DNA from: Halopseudomonas sp002296055
GTDB taxonomy: Bacteria > Pseudomonadota > Gammaproteobacteria > Pseudomonadales > Pseudomonadaceae
NCBI RefSeq assembly: GCF_050876985.1
Contig: NZ_JBPAPP010000001.1
Length of the DNA stretch: 64,000 nt
Direction: 5' to 3' (one strand)
Shown here: positions 8,763 to 16,279 of the stretch, piece after piece
Layout: each line of letters begins with the position of its first letter
How positions within the stretch are numbered: the first letter of the stretch is position 1
Made by a program: the position numbers and the translations under genes
The notes under the pieces: generated by a model
The model's database searches: none
Told to the model about the DNA's origin: nothing
Seen by the model: the letters and a program-made list of their open reading frames with translations, nothing else

Positions 8763-10616
8763 ATGACCAACCGGGAGTTTGAACAACTGGTAGCACGCCT
8801 GGAAGCGCAGGCTCTGCGGCGCCCGTGGCTGTACAAGATGCGTGTATTGGCGTTGGCGTTGCTGGGCTACGGCTACATCGCCTTTATGTTGGTCGGCTTG
8901 TTGTTGACCTCGGTGATCAGCGTTGTCGCGCTCAAGGCACTGGGCGCCAAGCTGGCGCTGGGGCTACTGGTGTTGATGTGGATGGTGCTCAAGGCGCTGT
9001 GGGTCAAGCTGGATGCTCCGCAGGGCCGGCGGGTAACGCAGAAGGAGGCGCCGGAGCTATTTGCCATGATCAATCAGCTGCGCAAGGGGCTCAAGGCGCC
9101 GCGTTTTCATCGTGTACTGATTACCGACGACTTCAACGCCTGCGTGGTGCAAACACCCAGGCTGGGCGTATTCGGCTGGTATCGCAACTATCTGGTGATC
9201 GGCCTGCCGCTGATGAAAACCCTCAGTGTGGAGCAGTTCCGTGCGGTGCTGGCGCACGAGTTTGGCCACCTTGCCGGCGGCCATGGCCGGGTATCCAACT
9301 GGATCTACCGCCTGCGCCTGAGCTGGCATCGCCTGATCGACTCGCTGGTCGGCGAGGGTCGTTTTGGCACCTTTCTGTTTCGCCGTTTCTTCAACTGGTA
9401 TGTGCCGTACTTTACGGCCTATTCCTTCCCGTTAGCGCGGGCCAACGAGTATGAGGCTGACGCTGCAGCGGCGCGCCTGACTTCGCCGCAGGCGATTGCC
9501 GAAGCGCTAACCGCCGTCAACGTGGTGGGGCGTTATCTGGACGAGCGTTACTGGAGCGATATCCATCGCAGCGCAAGCGACCTGCCGCGCCCGGCCTTTG
9601 CGCCCTATGGCAGCCTGGCCGATAAGGTGTCCGGCGGCCTGCAGGACCAGCCGGTGGCTGACTGGGTTGAACACGCCCTGCAGCGCGAGACCAGCTCAGA
9701 CGACACCCATCCCGCCCTGGCCGACCGCCTGCGCGCCCTGCAGCAGGGGCCGTTGCTATCGTTGCCCGGCCCCGATGCGCGTGCGGATCGCTTGCTCGGC
9801 CCGGTGCTGTCGACCATCACCGAGGAGCTGGATTGTCGCTGGGAGGCTGCCGTACTGCCCGCCTGGGAGGAGCGCTACCAAACCGCGACGCGCGGACGCG
9901 AACGCCTGCGCGAGCTGGATGGGTTGCTGCAACAGGGCACCGAGCTGAGCCCGCAGGATGGCTATGATCACGCCTGCCTGACCGAGGAGTACGGCGCCGG
10001 GGAAGAGGCCGCCTTGCCCCTGTTCAGAGCCTTGTATGCCCAGGCGCCGGACCAGCCGGTAATCTGCTACGCCCTGGGGCTGCGACTGTTGCAGCGCGAC
10101 GATGATGAAGGCCTCGCCCTGATCGAAAAGGCCACCGAATTGGATGAAGACGCGCAGCTGAGCGGCTATGAAGTGCTGCGTGACTACTGTTGGCGCCGTG
10201 GCCGAGAGGAGGCCGCCCACGCCTGGCATGACCGCCTGCTGGAACGCCACGAGCTGCTACAGCGGGCGCGCGCCGAGCGCGATCAAATCACCCTCAAAGA
10301 CACCTTTGACCCCCATGGGCTGGATCAGGAGCAGCTTGCCGCACTGCGTGCTCAACTGCGCGCCATGCCGGGGCTACGCCGGGTTTATCTGCTGCGCAAG
10401 CGCGTCGCCCTGTTCCCCGAGCGCCCATTGTTTGTGCTCGGGTATTCCTGTACGCGTTGGTGGGGGCTGTATCGTCGCAAAAAGGTAGACGCTATCGGGC
10501 AGCGTCTGGTCGATGAAGTTCAGCTGCCGGGTGAGGTGTTCGTGCTCAGTACCGATGGCGACAACTACCGCTTTGGTCGCAAGTTCTGGTGGAAGCGCGG
10601 AGCCCGGGTGCGGTGA
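8763..10616 (+). CDS. Membrane-bound M48 family metalloprotease
   Basis: A 617-residue protein with two hydrophobic segments (about 27-52 and 61-80). The M48 zinc site HEFGH is at residues 165-169 and a downstream glutamate lies in NEYEAD near 229-233, the third ligand in this family. The C-terminal half (about 350-530) is rich in short helical, acidic repeats of TPR-like look (VICYALGLRLLQRDDDEG, SGYEVLRDYCWRRGREEAAH) and probably binds substrate or partner proteins. M48 proteases of this kind handle inner-membrane protein quality control. The gene starts two bases after a GGGAGTTCATCGCA leader. It may be read together with the lipoprotein downstream. Confidence 0.87.
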   Translation: MTNREFEQLVARLEAQALRRPWLYKMRVLALALLGYGYIAFMLVGLLLTSVISVVALKALGAKLALGLLVLMWMVLKALWVKLDAPQGRRVTQKEAPELFAMINQLRKGLKAPRFHRVLITDDFNACVVQTPRLGVFGWYRNYLVIGLPLMKTLSVEQFRAVLAHEFGHLAGGHGRVSNWIYRLRLSWHRLIDSLVGEGRFGTFLFRRFFNWYVPYFTAYSFPLARANEYEADAAAARLTSPQAIAEALTAVNVVGRYLDERYWSDIHRSASDLPRPAFAPYGSLADKVSGGLQDQPVADWVEHALQRETSSDDTHPALADRLRALQQGPLLSLPGPDARADRLLGPVLSTITEELDCRWEAAVLPAWEERYQTATRGRERLRELDGLLQQGTELSPQDGYDHACLTEEYGAGEEAALPLFRALYAQAPDQPVICYALGLRLLQRDDDEGLALIEKATELDEDAQLSGYEVLRDYCWRRGREEAAHAWHDRLLERHELLQRARAERDQITLKDTFDPHGLDQEQLAALRAQLRAMPGLRRVYLLRKRVALFPERPLFVLGYSCTRWWGLYRRKKVDAIGQRLVDEVQLPGEVFVLSTDGDNYRFGRKFWWKRGARVR

Positions 10617-10676
10617 CATAACGGGTTTCGGCAGCGGTGGCTGCGGGTTCTTTAGAGCAAACAGGGAGAAGACAAC

Positions 10677-11102
10677 ATGGCATGGAAGGTTCCTGTGCTG
10701 GCGCTGGCCGTCACGCTGCTGGCGGGGTGTTCAACGGTTTCGCCGGTGTGCAGTGTGCCCACGGCGTCTGGCCCGCAGGCTGCCAACCTGGTGATCTATC
10801 GGCCTGGCGCCATGGTCGGCGTGTTGTATGCCACGCCCATGTCCATCGACCATTGCCGCATCAATGACCTGGATGACGACGCCTATGTTGTGTACCGGTT
10901 ACCGCCCGGCATGCATCGCATCGCGGCAGAGAAGCGTGCGCTGGAGCTGGGGTCAGGGGCGCAGGTAGAAGAGTTTTTTGAAGCGGGCAAAACCTATTAC
11001 CTGAGGCAGCACATCAACCTGGTTGCCGGGCTGGCGATTGTTGATCGTGAAAGAGCGCTGTCGGAGATGCCGCGCCTCGAAGGCTTGTTTGACGAGAACT
11101 GA
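10677..11102 (+). CDS. DUF2846-like lipoprotein
   Basis: A 141-residue protein with a lipoprotein signal peptide (hydrophobic ALAVTLLAGC, lipobox LAGC), so it is probably anchored to a membrane on the periplasmic side. The body (LVIYRPGAMVGVLYATPMSI, DDDAYVVYRLPPGMHRIAAE, EAGKTYYLRQHI) follows the DUF2846 pattern, in which a PEGA-like beta-sandwich displays short loops. Function is unknown. It lies 60 bases after the M48 protease gene and may share its transcript. Confidence 0.75.
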   Translation: MAWKVPVLALAVTLLAGCSTVSPVCSVPTASGPQAANLVIYRPGAMVGVLYATPMSIDHCRINDLDDDAYVVYRLPPGMHRIAAEKRALELGSGAQVEEFFEAGKTYYLRQHINLVAGLAIVDRERALSEMPRLEGLFDEN

Positions 11103-11138
11103 GCTGACGCAAACTGGGCAACAACCGACCGGAGCACC

Positions 11139-11537
11139 ATGACTACCTTCCGCATCAAATCTGCCGCGAGCGACGCAGAGCTGCTGCTGCACAGCCGCAA
11201 CGGCGATTACTTTCAGGTGACGTTTTCATCCAGCACGCTCAGCTGCCATCAGGATGTCTGGGCCTACACTGATGCCGATGGGCTAGCGCGCCTGTTCGAG
11301 CGGCTGGGCGCACAAACTCGGCCCTGGTCAGAGGCGCTGTGCTGGGCGTCGCTGGAGAGGGAGTTCAAACTGACTGCTACGTGCGATTGGCGCGGGTCGG
11401 TCGCCTTCGACCTTGAGCTGCATCCCTCTGGCAGCCCCGAGGACTGGGAGGTCAAAACCCGGCTGCACTGTGAGTTTGGGCAACTGCCGGCGCTTGCCAA
11501 AAGCGCTCGCGCCTTTTTTGACTCAGCACGCACCTGA
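11139..11537 (+). CDS. Hypothetical protein, possible DUF6228 family
   Basis: A 132-residue soluble protein without signal peptide. The visible pattern is an N-terminal beta-rich part, a central WSEALCWASLEREFKLT helix and a C-terminal GQLPALAKSARAFF helix. This resembles DUF6228, a family found among polymorphic-toxin immunity-like proteins, but the match is from memory and weak. CCGGAGCACC precedes the ATG. No toxin gene is adjacent, so an immunity role is only a thought. Confidence 0.55.
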   Translation: MTTFRIKSAASDAELLLHSRNGDYFQVTFSSSTLSCHQDVWAYTDADGLARLFERLGAQTRPWSEALCWASLEREFKLTATCDWRGSVAFDLELHPSGSPEDWEVKTRLHCEFGQLPALAKSARAFFDSART

Positions 11538-11636
11538 TTACGGGTAACGGAGCCGTTTCCTGTGCTGGTCTGAGGTGAACCAACACGCCGCCGCGTTGTT
11601 CGGCGGCGCTCAATTATGGGAGAGGAGAGGACCGCG

Positions 11637-12008
11637 ATGCATCAGCATGAAAAACTGAACTACGTCGAGCTGGGCGCAAAAGACTTGCCCGTGACCAAAG
11701 CCTTTTTTACCGCTGCCTTCGGCTGGGCCTTTGTCGATTACGGCCCGGATTACACGGCCTTTTCCGATCAGGGGCTGGATGGTGGCTTCTTCAAGGCTGA
11801 CACCTGCAACCGCACAGACAACGGCGGGGCGCTGTTGGTGTTCTACAGCGCAGATATAGAGGCCACCTTAAAGAAGGTCGAGGCGTGCGGCGGGCAGATT
11901 GTGCGGCCGATTTTCGACTTTCCCGGCGGCTGCCGTTTTCACTTCTGCGAGCCAAGCGGTAACGAATTTGCGGTCTGGTCGGAGGCACGCACGCCAGCAA
12001 ATCGGTAA
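11637..12008 (+). CDS. VOC family (glyoxalase-fold) protein
   Basis: A 123-residue protein when started at the ATG at 11637, which has GGAGAGGA nine bases upstream; an in-frame ATG at 11616 would add seven residues overlapping that ribosome site. The sequence (LNYVELGAKDLPVTKAFF, FYSADIEATLKKVEACGG, FPGGCRFHFCEPSGNEFAVW) is the vicinal-oxygen-chelate pattern with the usual closing E-P-x-G-N motif. VOC proteins bind a divalent metal and act as lyases, dioxygenases or resistance binders; the substrate is unknown. Confidence 0.85.
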   Translation: MHQHEKLNYVELGAKDLPVTKAFFTAAFGWAFVDYGPDYTAFSDQGLDGGFFKADTCNRTDNGGALLVFYSADIEATLKKVEACGGQIVRPIFDFPGGCRFHFCEPSGNEFAVWSEARTPANR

Positions 12009-12043
12009 CCTGCCCGCTGCCCTGAACGCAACGGAGAATCGTG

Positions 12044-12403
12044 ATGAAAAACTGGCTGCTGGTGATCGCCATGGCCGTGCTGCTGGTTGGCTGCGCCGAA
12101 CCGCTGCCGGAGAACCGGCTGGACTACGTAGGCCAATGGCGCAGCAAGGAGATGAGCCTGCTGATTCTGGCAGACGGCAGCGTCGCCTACGAGCGGCTTA
12201 AAAGCGGCGGCACCACCTCTATCAATGGGCCCATGCAGGGCTTTGAGGGAGACGACTTTATTGTTGGGTTGCTGTTTTTGACCACGCGCTTTGAGGTCAG
12301 CGAACCGCCCCACGAAGTAGAAGGCGACTGGACCATGGTCGTCGACGGTGTGCGCCTCTGGCGTGTACCCGAGAAAGCCATCCAACTCGATAACACCATC
12401 TGA
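12044..12403 (+). CDS. Small lipoprotein of unknown function
   Basis: A 119-residue protein starting at the ATG at 12044, with CGGAG seven bases upstream; a GTG directly before it would add one residue. A lipoprotein signal (WLLVIAMAVLLVGC) ends at lipobox LVGC. The mature part is a short beta-rich domain with YVGQWRSKEMSLLILADGSV, reminiscent of lipocalin-like 'GxWxS' starts but not assignable. It sits in a run of same-strand small genes from 10.7 to 13.6 kb that look like an accessory operon. Confidence 0.62.
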   Translation: MKNWLLVIAMAVLLVGCAEPLPENRLDYVGQWRSKEMSLLILADGSVAYERLKSGGTTSINGPMQGFEGDDFIVGLLFLTTRFEVSEPPHEVEGDWTMVVDGVRLWRVPEKAIQLDNTI

Positions 12404-12427
12404 GCGCCGCGCAGGAGTCAATCGTCC

Positions 12428-12886
12428 ATGAACAAACCAACCTTTGCGCTGCTAGCCGCAGCCCTGTGTGCGCCTGCGTGGGCAGCGGTAACCGAGCAAG
12501 ATGTTGCCGCAGCGCGCGAGCCGGCCCTGGCCGGAGAAGCCCCCGCCACCGCGCAGTTGTTCCGCCTGTATGACGGCGCAGATGGCGCTGTGGCCGAGTG
12601 GATCAACGAAACACTGGGCCAGGTAGCGCAAGCCCATCCCAAGCTCTTTCTAACCGAACTGGTGTCCTACAACGGCGGTGCGGCATGCACCAATATCGCC
12701 GCGCTGGGGCCGGACTTTGTTGATGCCTTTGCGCTGCAGGCCGATGAGCTGTCTGCGCGACGGGCCGCGTTGCAATCGGTGGATGATGCAGCGCTAGAGA
12801 CCGCGCGCGATCACTGCACCGCCCAGCTGGACCAGGCCATCAGCCGCTCCCGCGCAGCCGCCGCAGCGCTGAGCGCGGCGGAGTAA
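12428..12886 (+). CDS. Exported alpha-helical protein, unknown
   Basis: A 152-residue protein with a cleavable signal peptide (FALLAAALCAPAWAA). The mature part is almost entirely helical and alanine-rich, with three cysteines at GGAACTN and RDHCTAQ. No family recognised. Its stop lies only three bases before the start of the P-loop ATPase gene, so the two are very likely co-translated. Confidence 0.6.
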   Translation: MNKPTFALLAAALCAPAWAAVTEQDVAAAREPALAGEAPATAQLFRLYDGADGAVAEWINETLGQVAQAHPKLFLTELVSYNGGAACTNIAALGPDFVDAFALQADELSARRAALQSVDDAALETARDHCTAQLDQAISRSRAAAAALSAAE

Positions 12887-12889
12887 AAC

Positions 12890-13594
12890 ATGCCGGCAGC
12901 AAACCGCTTTGTGCTCTCCGGCGGCCCCGGCGGCGGCAAGTCCGCGCTGCTTGCAGCGCTGGCTGAGCGTGGTTACCCGGTGGTGCCCGAGTCGGCCCGG
13001 GCCATTATCCGCAGTCGACTGCAGGTCGGCCTTGCTCCACGGCCCGAGCCCGCCGCCTTCGCCCAGGCCATATTCCAGCAGGATGCGCAGCGCTATCAAC
13101 AATCGCAGGCCCTAGGCTCTGTACGAAAAGTGCCTGCGCTCGGTGATGCTTCGTTAAAAACGGGCTTGGAATGCTCATTTACTGCTCGTAAACTCCGCGT
13201 CCTCCGCCGGTTTTTGCCTCGCCTGACCTTCACTCGACGACTTTTCGTAGAGAGCCTAGACACGCCATGCTTCTTTGATCGCAGCGTGGTAGACGCCCTC
13301 TACATGCTGCACGCCGCCGGCGCCATGGACGATGCAGCCGTAGCGCAACAATGCAGCGCCTACCCCTATAACCGCACCGTGTTCTTCCTGCCGCCATGGC
13401 AGGCCATCTACCAAACCGACGGCGAGCGAGACCAGACCTTTAGCGAAGCCCAACAGGTGTACGCAAACCTCAAACACTGGTACCTGCGTTGGGGTTATGA
13501 CGTGGTAGACGTGCCCTGTTGCAGCGTGCATGAGCGCGTGGCCTTTGTGCTGCATGCGGTAACACAGACGGCAGAGCAGGGCGGGGCAGACTAA
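12890..13594 (+). CDS. AAA_28-type P-loop ATPase carrying an in-frame MITE insertion
   Basis: A 234-residue protein with Walker A GGPGGGKS at residues 11-18 and FFDRSVVDAL near 128, a Walker B-like strand typical of AAA_28 nucleotide-binding proteins (ESAR at 34-37 also fits). Residues 75-122 are foreign: they are encoded by a 140-base element plus a 4-base target duplication and consist of a basic stretch (KLRVLRRFLPRLTFTRRLF). Removing 144 bases restores a smooth ...QQSQALDTPCFFDRS... sequence, which is how ordinary family members would read. The insertion is a multiple of three and has no stop, so a full-length protein can still be made. Whether it folds is unknown. Function otherwise unknown; family members are predicted kinases or NTPases. 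Confidence 0.8.
   Translation: MPAANRFVLSGGPGGGKSALLAALAERGYPVVPESARAIIRSRLQVGLAPRPEPAAFAQAIFQQDAQRYQQSQALGSVRKVPALGDASLKTGLECSFTARKLRVLRRFLPRLTFTRRLFVESLDTPCFFDRSVVDALYMLHAAGAMDDAAVAQQCSAYPYNRTVFFLPPWQAIYQTDGERDQTFSEAQQVYANLKHWYLRWGYDVVDVPCCSVHERVAFVLHAVTQTAEQGGAD
13116..13255. mobile_element. MITE-like element with 16-bp inverted ends and CTAG target duplication
   Basis: The left end reads GCTCTGTACGAAAAGT and the reverse complement of the right end reads GCTCTCTACGAAAAGT, 15 of 16 matching. CTAG flanks both sides (13112-13115 and 13256-13259), a duplication of the YTAR type made by IS5-family transposases. The 140-base interior encodes no transposase, so this is a non-autonomous element. 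It lies inside the P-loop ATPase gene and adds exactly 48 codons. The family assignment to IS5 is inference from the target site. Confidence 0.8.
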
Positions 13595-13659
13595 AAGCTG
13601 CTTTACCACGCACCAGGATAGGGCTTTAATGGCACTAAGCCAGTTAAAGGAGCCAAAGG

Positions 13660-14538
13660 ATGGCACGCAGAAGGACCTCTGCATTTGAAGACCTGATCGT
13701 TGTACTGTCACGTCTGCCCTGGTGGGCAAGCTTGGCCATTGGTCTGGTCAGCTGGCTGATATTGCACCCCATCGCCACTGCACCTGTTACCCCGCCTGCG
13801 GCCCTCAAACCGGGTGATATGGGCGGCATTCTCACCGCGCAGCGCTGGCGCACCGTTGCCTTGTTCGGCCAATACCTCATCCCCATTGCCTGCGGCCTGG
13901 GCGCAGTTGGCTCGGTTATCGCGCGCTACAAACGCAAGCAATTGCTCGGCAGCGTCACCGCCGCCACCCAACCCGGCAAAGCCATCGACGGCCTCAGCTG
14001 GCAGCAGTTTGAGCACCTCATTGGCGAAGCCTTTCGCCGCAAGGGATACAGCATCACCGAAACCGGCGGCCAGGGCGCCGACGGTGGTGTAGACCTGATC
14101 CTGCGTAAGAACAACGAGAAGTACCTGGTGCAATGCAAACACTGGCGCTCGCTCAAGGTCGGCGTACCGGTGGTGCGCGAGTTCTTCGGCGCCATGGCCG
14201 CCGAGAGCGCCGCGGGTGGTTATGTGGTCACTTCAGGCCAGTTCACCCAAGAGGCCAAAAGCTTCGCCCAGGGCCGCAACATCCAGCTGATAGACGGCGC
14301 CGGCCTCAAACGCCTGATGCTCCGCGCCCAACCAAGCACGGCTATAACTCAGCCAACCAGCACATCATCCAGCGCAGCCACCGCCGCAGCCCTCCAGCCC
14401 TCAATAGACCCAACCTGCCCGCTCTGCCACAGCATGATTAAACGCACCGCGCGCAAAGGCACTAACGCCGGCAACAGCTTCTGGGGCTGCAGCACCTATC
14501 CAAAATGCAGAGGTATCGTGAATGTGCAGCCGCCCTAA
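13660..14538 (+). CDS. Membrane-anchored Mrr-type restriction endonuclease with C4 zinc finger
   Basis: A 292-residue protein. Two hydrophobic segments (about 20-42 and 66-88) anchor it in the membrane. Residues 108-222 form an Mrr_cat nuclease fold with catalytic residues visible as E123, D145 (in DGGVDLILRK) and Q158-x-K160 (LVQCKHW). The C-terminus (253-283) is a topoisomerase-type zinc finger: CPLC, then WGCSTYPKCRG. Mrr-like nucleases cut DNA, often modified or foreign DNA. The membrane anchor plus DNA-binding finger suggests action on incoming DNA at the membrane, but that is inference. AAAGGAGCC precedes the ATG. It directly precedes the integron array. Confidence 0.85.
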   Translation: MARRRTSAFEDLIVVLSRLPWWASLAIGLVSWLILHPIATAPVTPPAALKPGDMGGILTAQRWRTVALFGQYLIPIACGLGAVGSVIARYKRKQLLGSVTAATQPGKAIDGLSWQQFEHLIGEAFRRKGYSITETGGQGADGGVDLILRKNNEKYLVQCKHWRSLKVGVPVVREFFGAMAAESAAGGYVVTSGQFTQEAKSFAQGRNIQLIDGAGLKRLMLRAQPSTAITQPTSTSSSAATAAALQPSIDPTCPLCHSMIKRTARKGTNAGNSFWGCSTYPKCRGIVNVQPP

Positions 14539-14693
14539 ATGCCCACATGGTATGTCGGGTGGCATGTCATACAGGGTTATTGAAAGCACGAAAAGAGGAA
14601 GTCGCGTTATTACGTGCGTGGTTAATGGGGTGGCGGTAAGTGGCTGTTTTTATTGTTAAATTTTTATGCTGATCTGTGGAAGGAGGCGTTGTT

Positions 14694-14747
14694 ATGAAGA
14701 AGTCACTGATATGCAATGATGAAGCCTTCGGTCCATTCAGCTGTTAG
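14694..14747 (+). CDS. 17-codon leader ORF ending inside the attI-like core
   Basis: The ATG at 14694 has the strongest Shine-Dalgarno sequence in the region (GGAAGGAGG, seven to eight bases upstream) and encodes MKKSLICNDEAFGPFSC followed by TAG. The stop codon falls within the GTTAGGC recombination core at 14743-14749. This arrangement recalls ORF-11 of the class 1 integron attI1 site, a short ORF known to raise translation of the first inserted cassette. No peptide function is implied. That this is a translation-coupling leader is inference. The 150 bases upstream of it (14540-14690) are AT-rich, without a gene, and could hold the cassette promoter; no convincing -35/-10 pair was identified. 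Confidence 0.5.
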   Translation: MKKSLICNDEAFGPFSC

Positions 14748-14749
14748 GC
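14743..14749 (+). other. attI-like integron insertion core (GTTAGGC)
   Basis: The heptamer matches the GTTRRRY core at which integron integrases insert cassettes. It is the left border of the first cassette: the 5' end TTAGGC pairs with the GCCTAAC of that cassette's own attC, as expected for a cassette excised and reinserted. No second core or folded attC structure lies just upstream, so this is an attI-type site rather than another attC. No integrase gene is present beside it. Confidence 0.55.
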
Positions 14750-14776
14750 AGCTAGAGCAATCAGGAAAGTAAACGC

Positions 14777-14995
14777 ATGGAAAGCGCGCAGGCCATCTTC
14801 AAGAATGTGCAGCAAAGAGTCCGCCGATTAAGTTCACGGCTGCAGCCATCGCGCCGCCTGCAGGGCCGTTGCGGTAAAGCACATGCAGGGTTTACGGCTT
14901 CGGTGTTCGGCTCAGTACCGAGCCTAACAATTGCCTCAAGTCGTTCGCTCCGCTCACTTGGACGTCCGCAAGCTACGCTCGCGGCCGCCCCTTAG
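14777..14995 (+). CDS. Doubtful ORF in cassette 1
   Basis: This cassette is only 259 bases. The ORF (72 residues, starting MESAQAIFKNVQQ, with AGGAAAG upstream) runs through the attC, and its last third merely translates the attC hairpin. The start is plausible and cassette genes do sometimes read into attC, but basic composition (many Arg/Ser/Ala) and lack of any family make a non-coding cassette equally likely. Confidence 0.25.
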   Translation: MESAQAIFKNVQQRVRRLSSRLQPSRRLQGRCGKAHAGFTASVFGSVPSLTIASSRSLRSLGRPQATLAAAP

Positions 14996-15008
14996 CCAAA
15001 CGTTAGAT
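14922..15008 (+). other. attC site 1
   Basis: R'' is GCCTAAC (14922-14928) and R' is GTTAGAT (15002-15008). Internal L boxes TTGCCTCAAG and CTTAGCCAA pair with an extra-helical base, the polarity signal of attC. Length 87 bases. R' carries the first bases of cassette 2. Confidence 0.85.
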
Positions 15009-15035
15009 ACATACGACATCAAAAAAAGGATCATC

Positions 15036-16175
15036 ATGAGTAAAGCAGAAGAAACCGAACCTAAGAAGAAAAAAACTAGGCTCAGTCAGACTGATGTTCC
15101 TGGATATTCATTGGAGCAGGCTTTACGTATCGCTCGGACTCTTCATGAGAACTATGCGGCGAAGGAAACGAGTCCTCTCCGTGTTGCATCCGCCATGAAC
15201 GTTCAGCCAGGCTCCGGGCCGTTTCGACAGCTTTGTGGATCATCGATTGCTTATGAGCTTACAGAGGGCGGATACAACGCTTCAGAAATAAAATTGACTC
15301 CCTTGGGTAAAAGAATAGTGCGTCCTACAAAGGAAGGGGATGACTTGGCTGCAAAGCGTGAAGCTCTAATGAAGCCTAGAGTTATTCGGGAATTTCTTAC
15401 TCAATACAACGGCAGCCCAATACCCAAAGATACTATCGCACAGAATGTGCTCGGGGATATGGGGGTTCCTGATGATAGAACGTCGGAAGTTTTAGCTTTG
15501 ATTGTGGAAAGCGCTGAAGCTCTAGGGCTTATCACTGAAATTAAAGGAAAGCGTTATGTAGATCTCGCAGGTGTAGACCCTTCTACGACAAATAATAACG
15601 AAACAAATGGAGACGAAGGCGATACTAGTGGCGCTGAAATGGCGGAGGCAGGTGATATTTCAGATGATCTAGGTTTGGATTCTGACGCGAACCCGGATGT
15701 GGGTGCGCAGCCAGCAAGGCCAGTGGATACTCAGAAAAATCGACGAGTATTTATTACTCACGGTAAAAACAAGAAATTTGTTGATCCTATTAAAAAGCTT
15801 CTCTCATTTGGAGAGATGGAAGCAGTAGTTTCTGTCGAAAAACAATCTGTGTCTCAGCCTGTTCCGGACAAGGTGATGAACGATATGCGAAGCTGTGGCG
15901 CGGCAATCATCCATGTTGAAGATGAATTATCGCTGATAGATAACGAAGCGAAGGAGCATGTGGTATTAAATCCGAACGTGTTAATTGAAATCGGTGCTGC
16001 CATGGCGCTTTATGGAAAGCGCTTTATTCTACTAGTCAAAAGTGGTGTGAAGCTTCCATCAAACTTACAGGGTTTATATGAAGTGCGTTATGAAGGTGAA
16101 AACCTAGACGGAAATGCGACAATTCAGTTGCTAGAAGCGATTAATGAAATGAAGAAGATTGGTGCCAGCGAATAG
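15036..16175 (+). CDS. TIR-like (PF10137) nucleotide-binding protein with N-terminal helical domain, cassette 2
   Basis: A 379-residue protein. The ATG at 15036 has AAAAAGGA five bases upstream; an upstream extension would translate the attC. Residues 20-178 form a helical, winged-helix-like domain (VPGYSLEQALRIARTLHENY; IPKDTIAQNVLGDMG). Residues 180-235 are an acidic, low-complexity linker. Residues 237-375 match the TIR-like family PF10137: RRVFITHGKNKKFV, SVEKQ...PVPDKVMNDM, CGAAIIHVE, NPNVLIEIGAAMALYGKRF. E318 in the NPNVLIEIG segment is the likely NADase glutamate. PF10137 domains serve as NAD-depleting effectors in Pycsar and CBASS-type antiphage systems. The stand-alone cassette context fits reports of defence genes in integrons. 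Antiphage activity is inference. Confidence 0.82.
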   Translation: MSKAEETEPKKKKTRLSQTDVPGYSLEQALRIARTLHENYAAKETSPLRVASAMNVQPGSGPFRQLCGSSIAYELTEGGYNASEIKLTPLGKRIVRPTKEGDDLAAKREALMKPRVIREFLTQYNGSPIPKDTIAQNVLGDMGVPDDRTSEVLALIVESAEALGLITEIKGKRYVDLAGVDPSTTNNNETNGDEGDTSGAEMAEAGDISDDLGLDSDANPDVGAQPARPVDTQKNRRVFITHGKNKKFVDPIKKLLSFGEMEAVVSVEKQSVSQPVPDKVMNDMRSCGAAIIHVEDELSLIDNEAKEHVVLNPNVLIEIGAAMALYGKRFILLVKSGVKLPSNLQGLYEVRYEGENLDGNATIQLLEAINEMKKIGASE

Positions 16176-16176
16176 T

Positions 16177-16269
16177 ATCTAACAAATCAATCAACTTCGC
16201 GCCTATGGCGCCGGACAGCCTACGTTCCGCTTTGCTGCACTACGGCTGCCGGTTATTGAGGCGTTATGT
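16177..16269 (+). other. attC site 2
   Basis: R'' ATCTAAC (16177-16183) is exactly complementary to the GTTAGAT that opens cassette 2. R' is GTTATGT (16263-16269). L boxes TCAATCAAC and GTTATTGA pair with one unpaired base. Length 93 bases, starting directly after the stop codon of the TIR-like gene. Confidence 0.88.
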
Positions 16270-16279
16270 GAGGCTCTAA

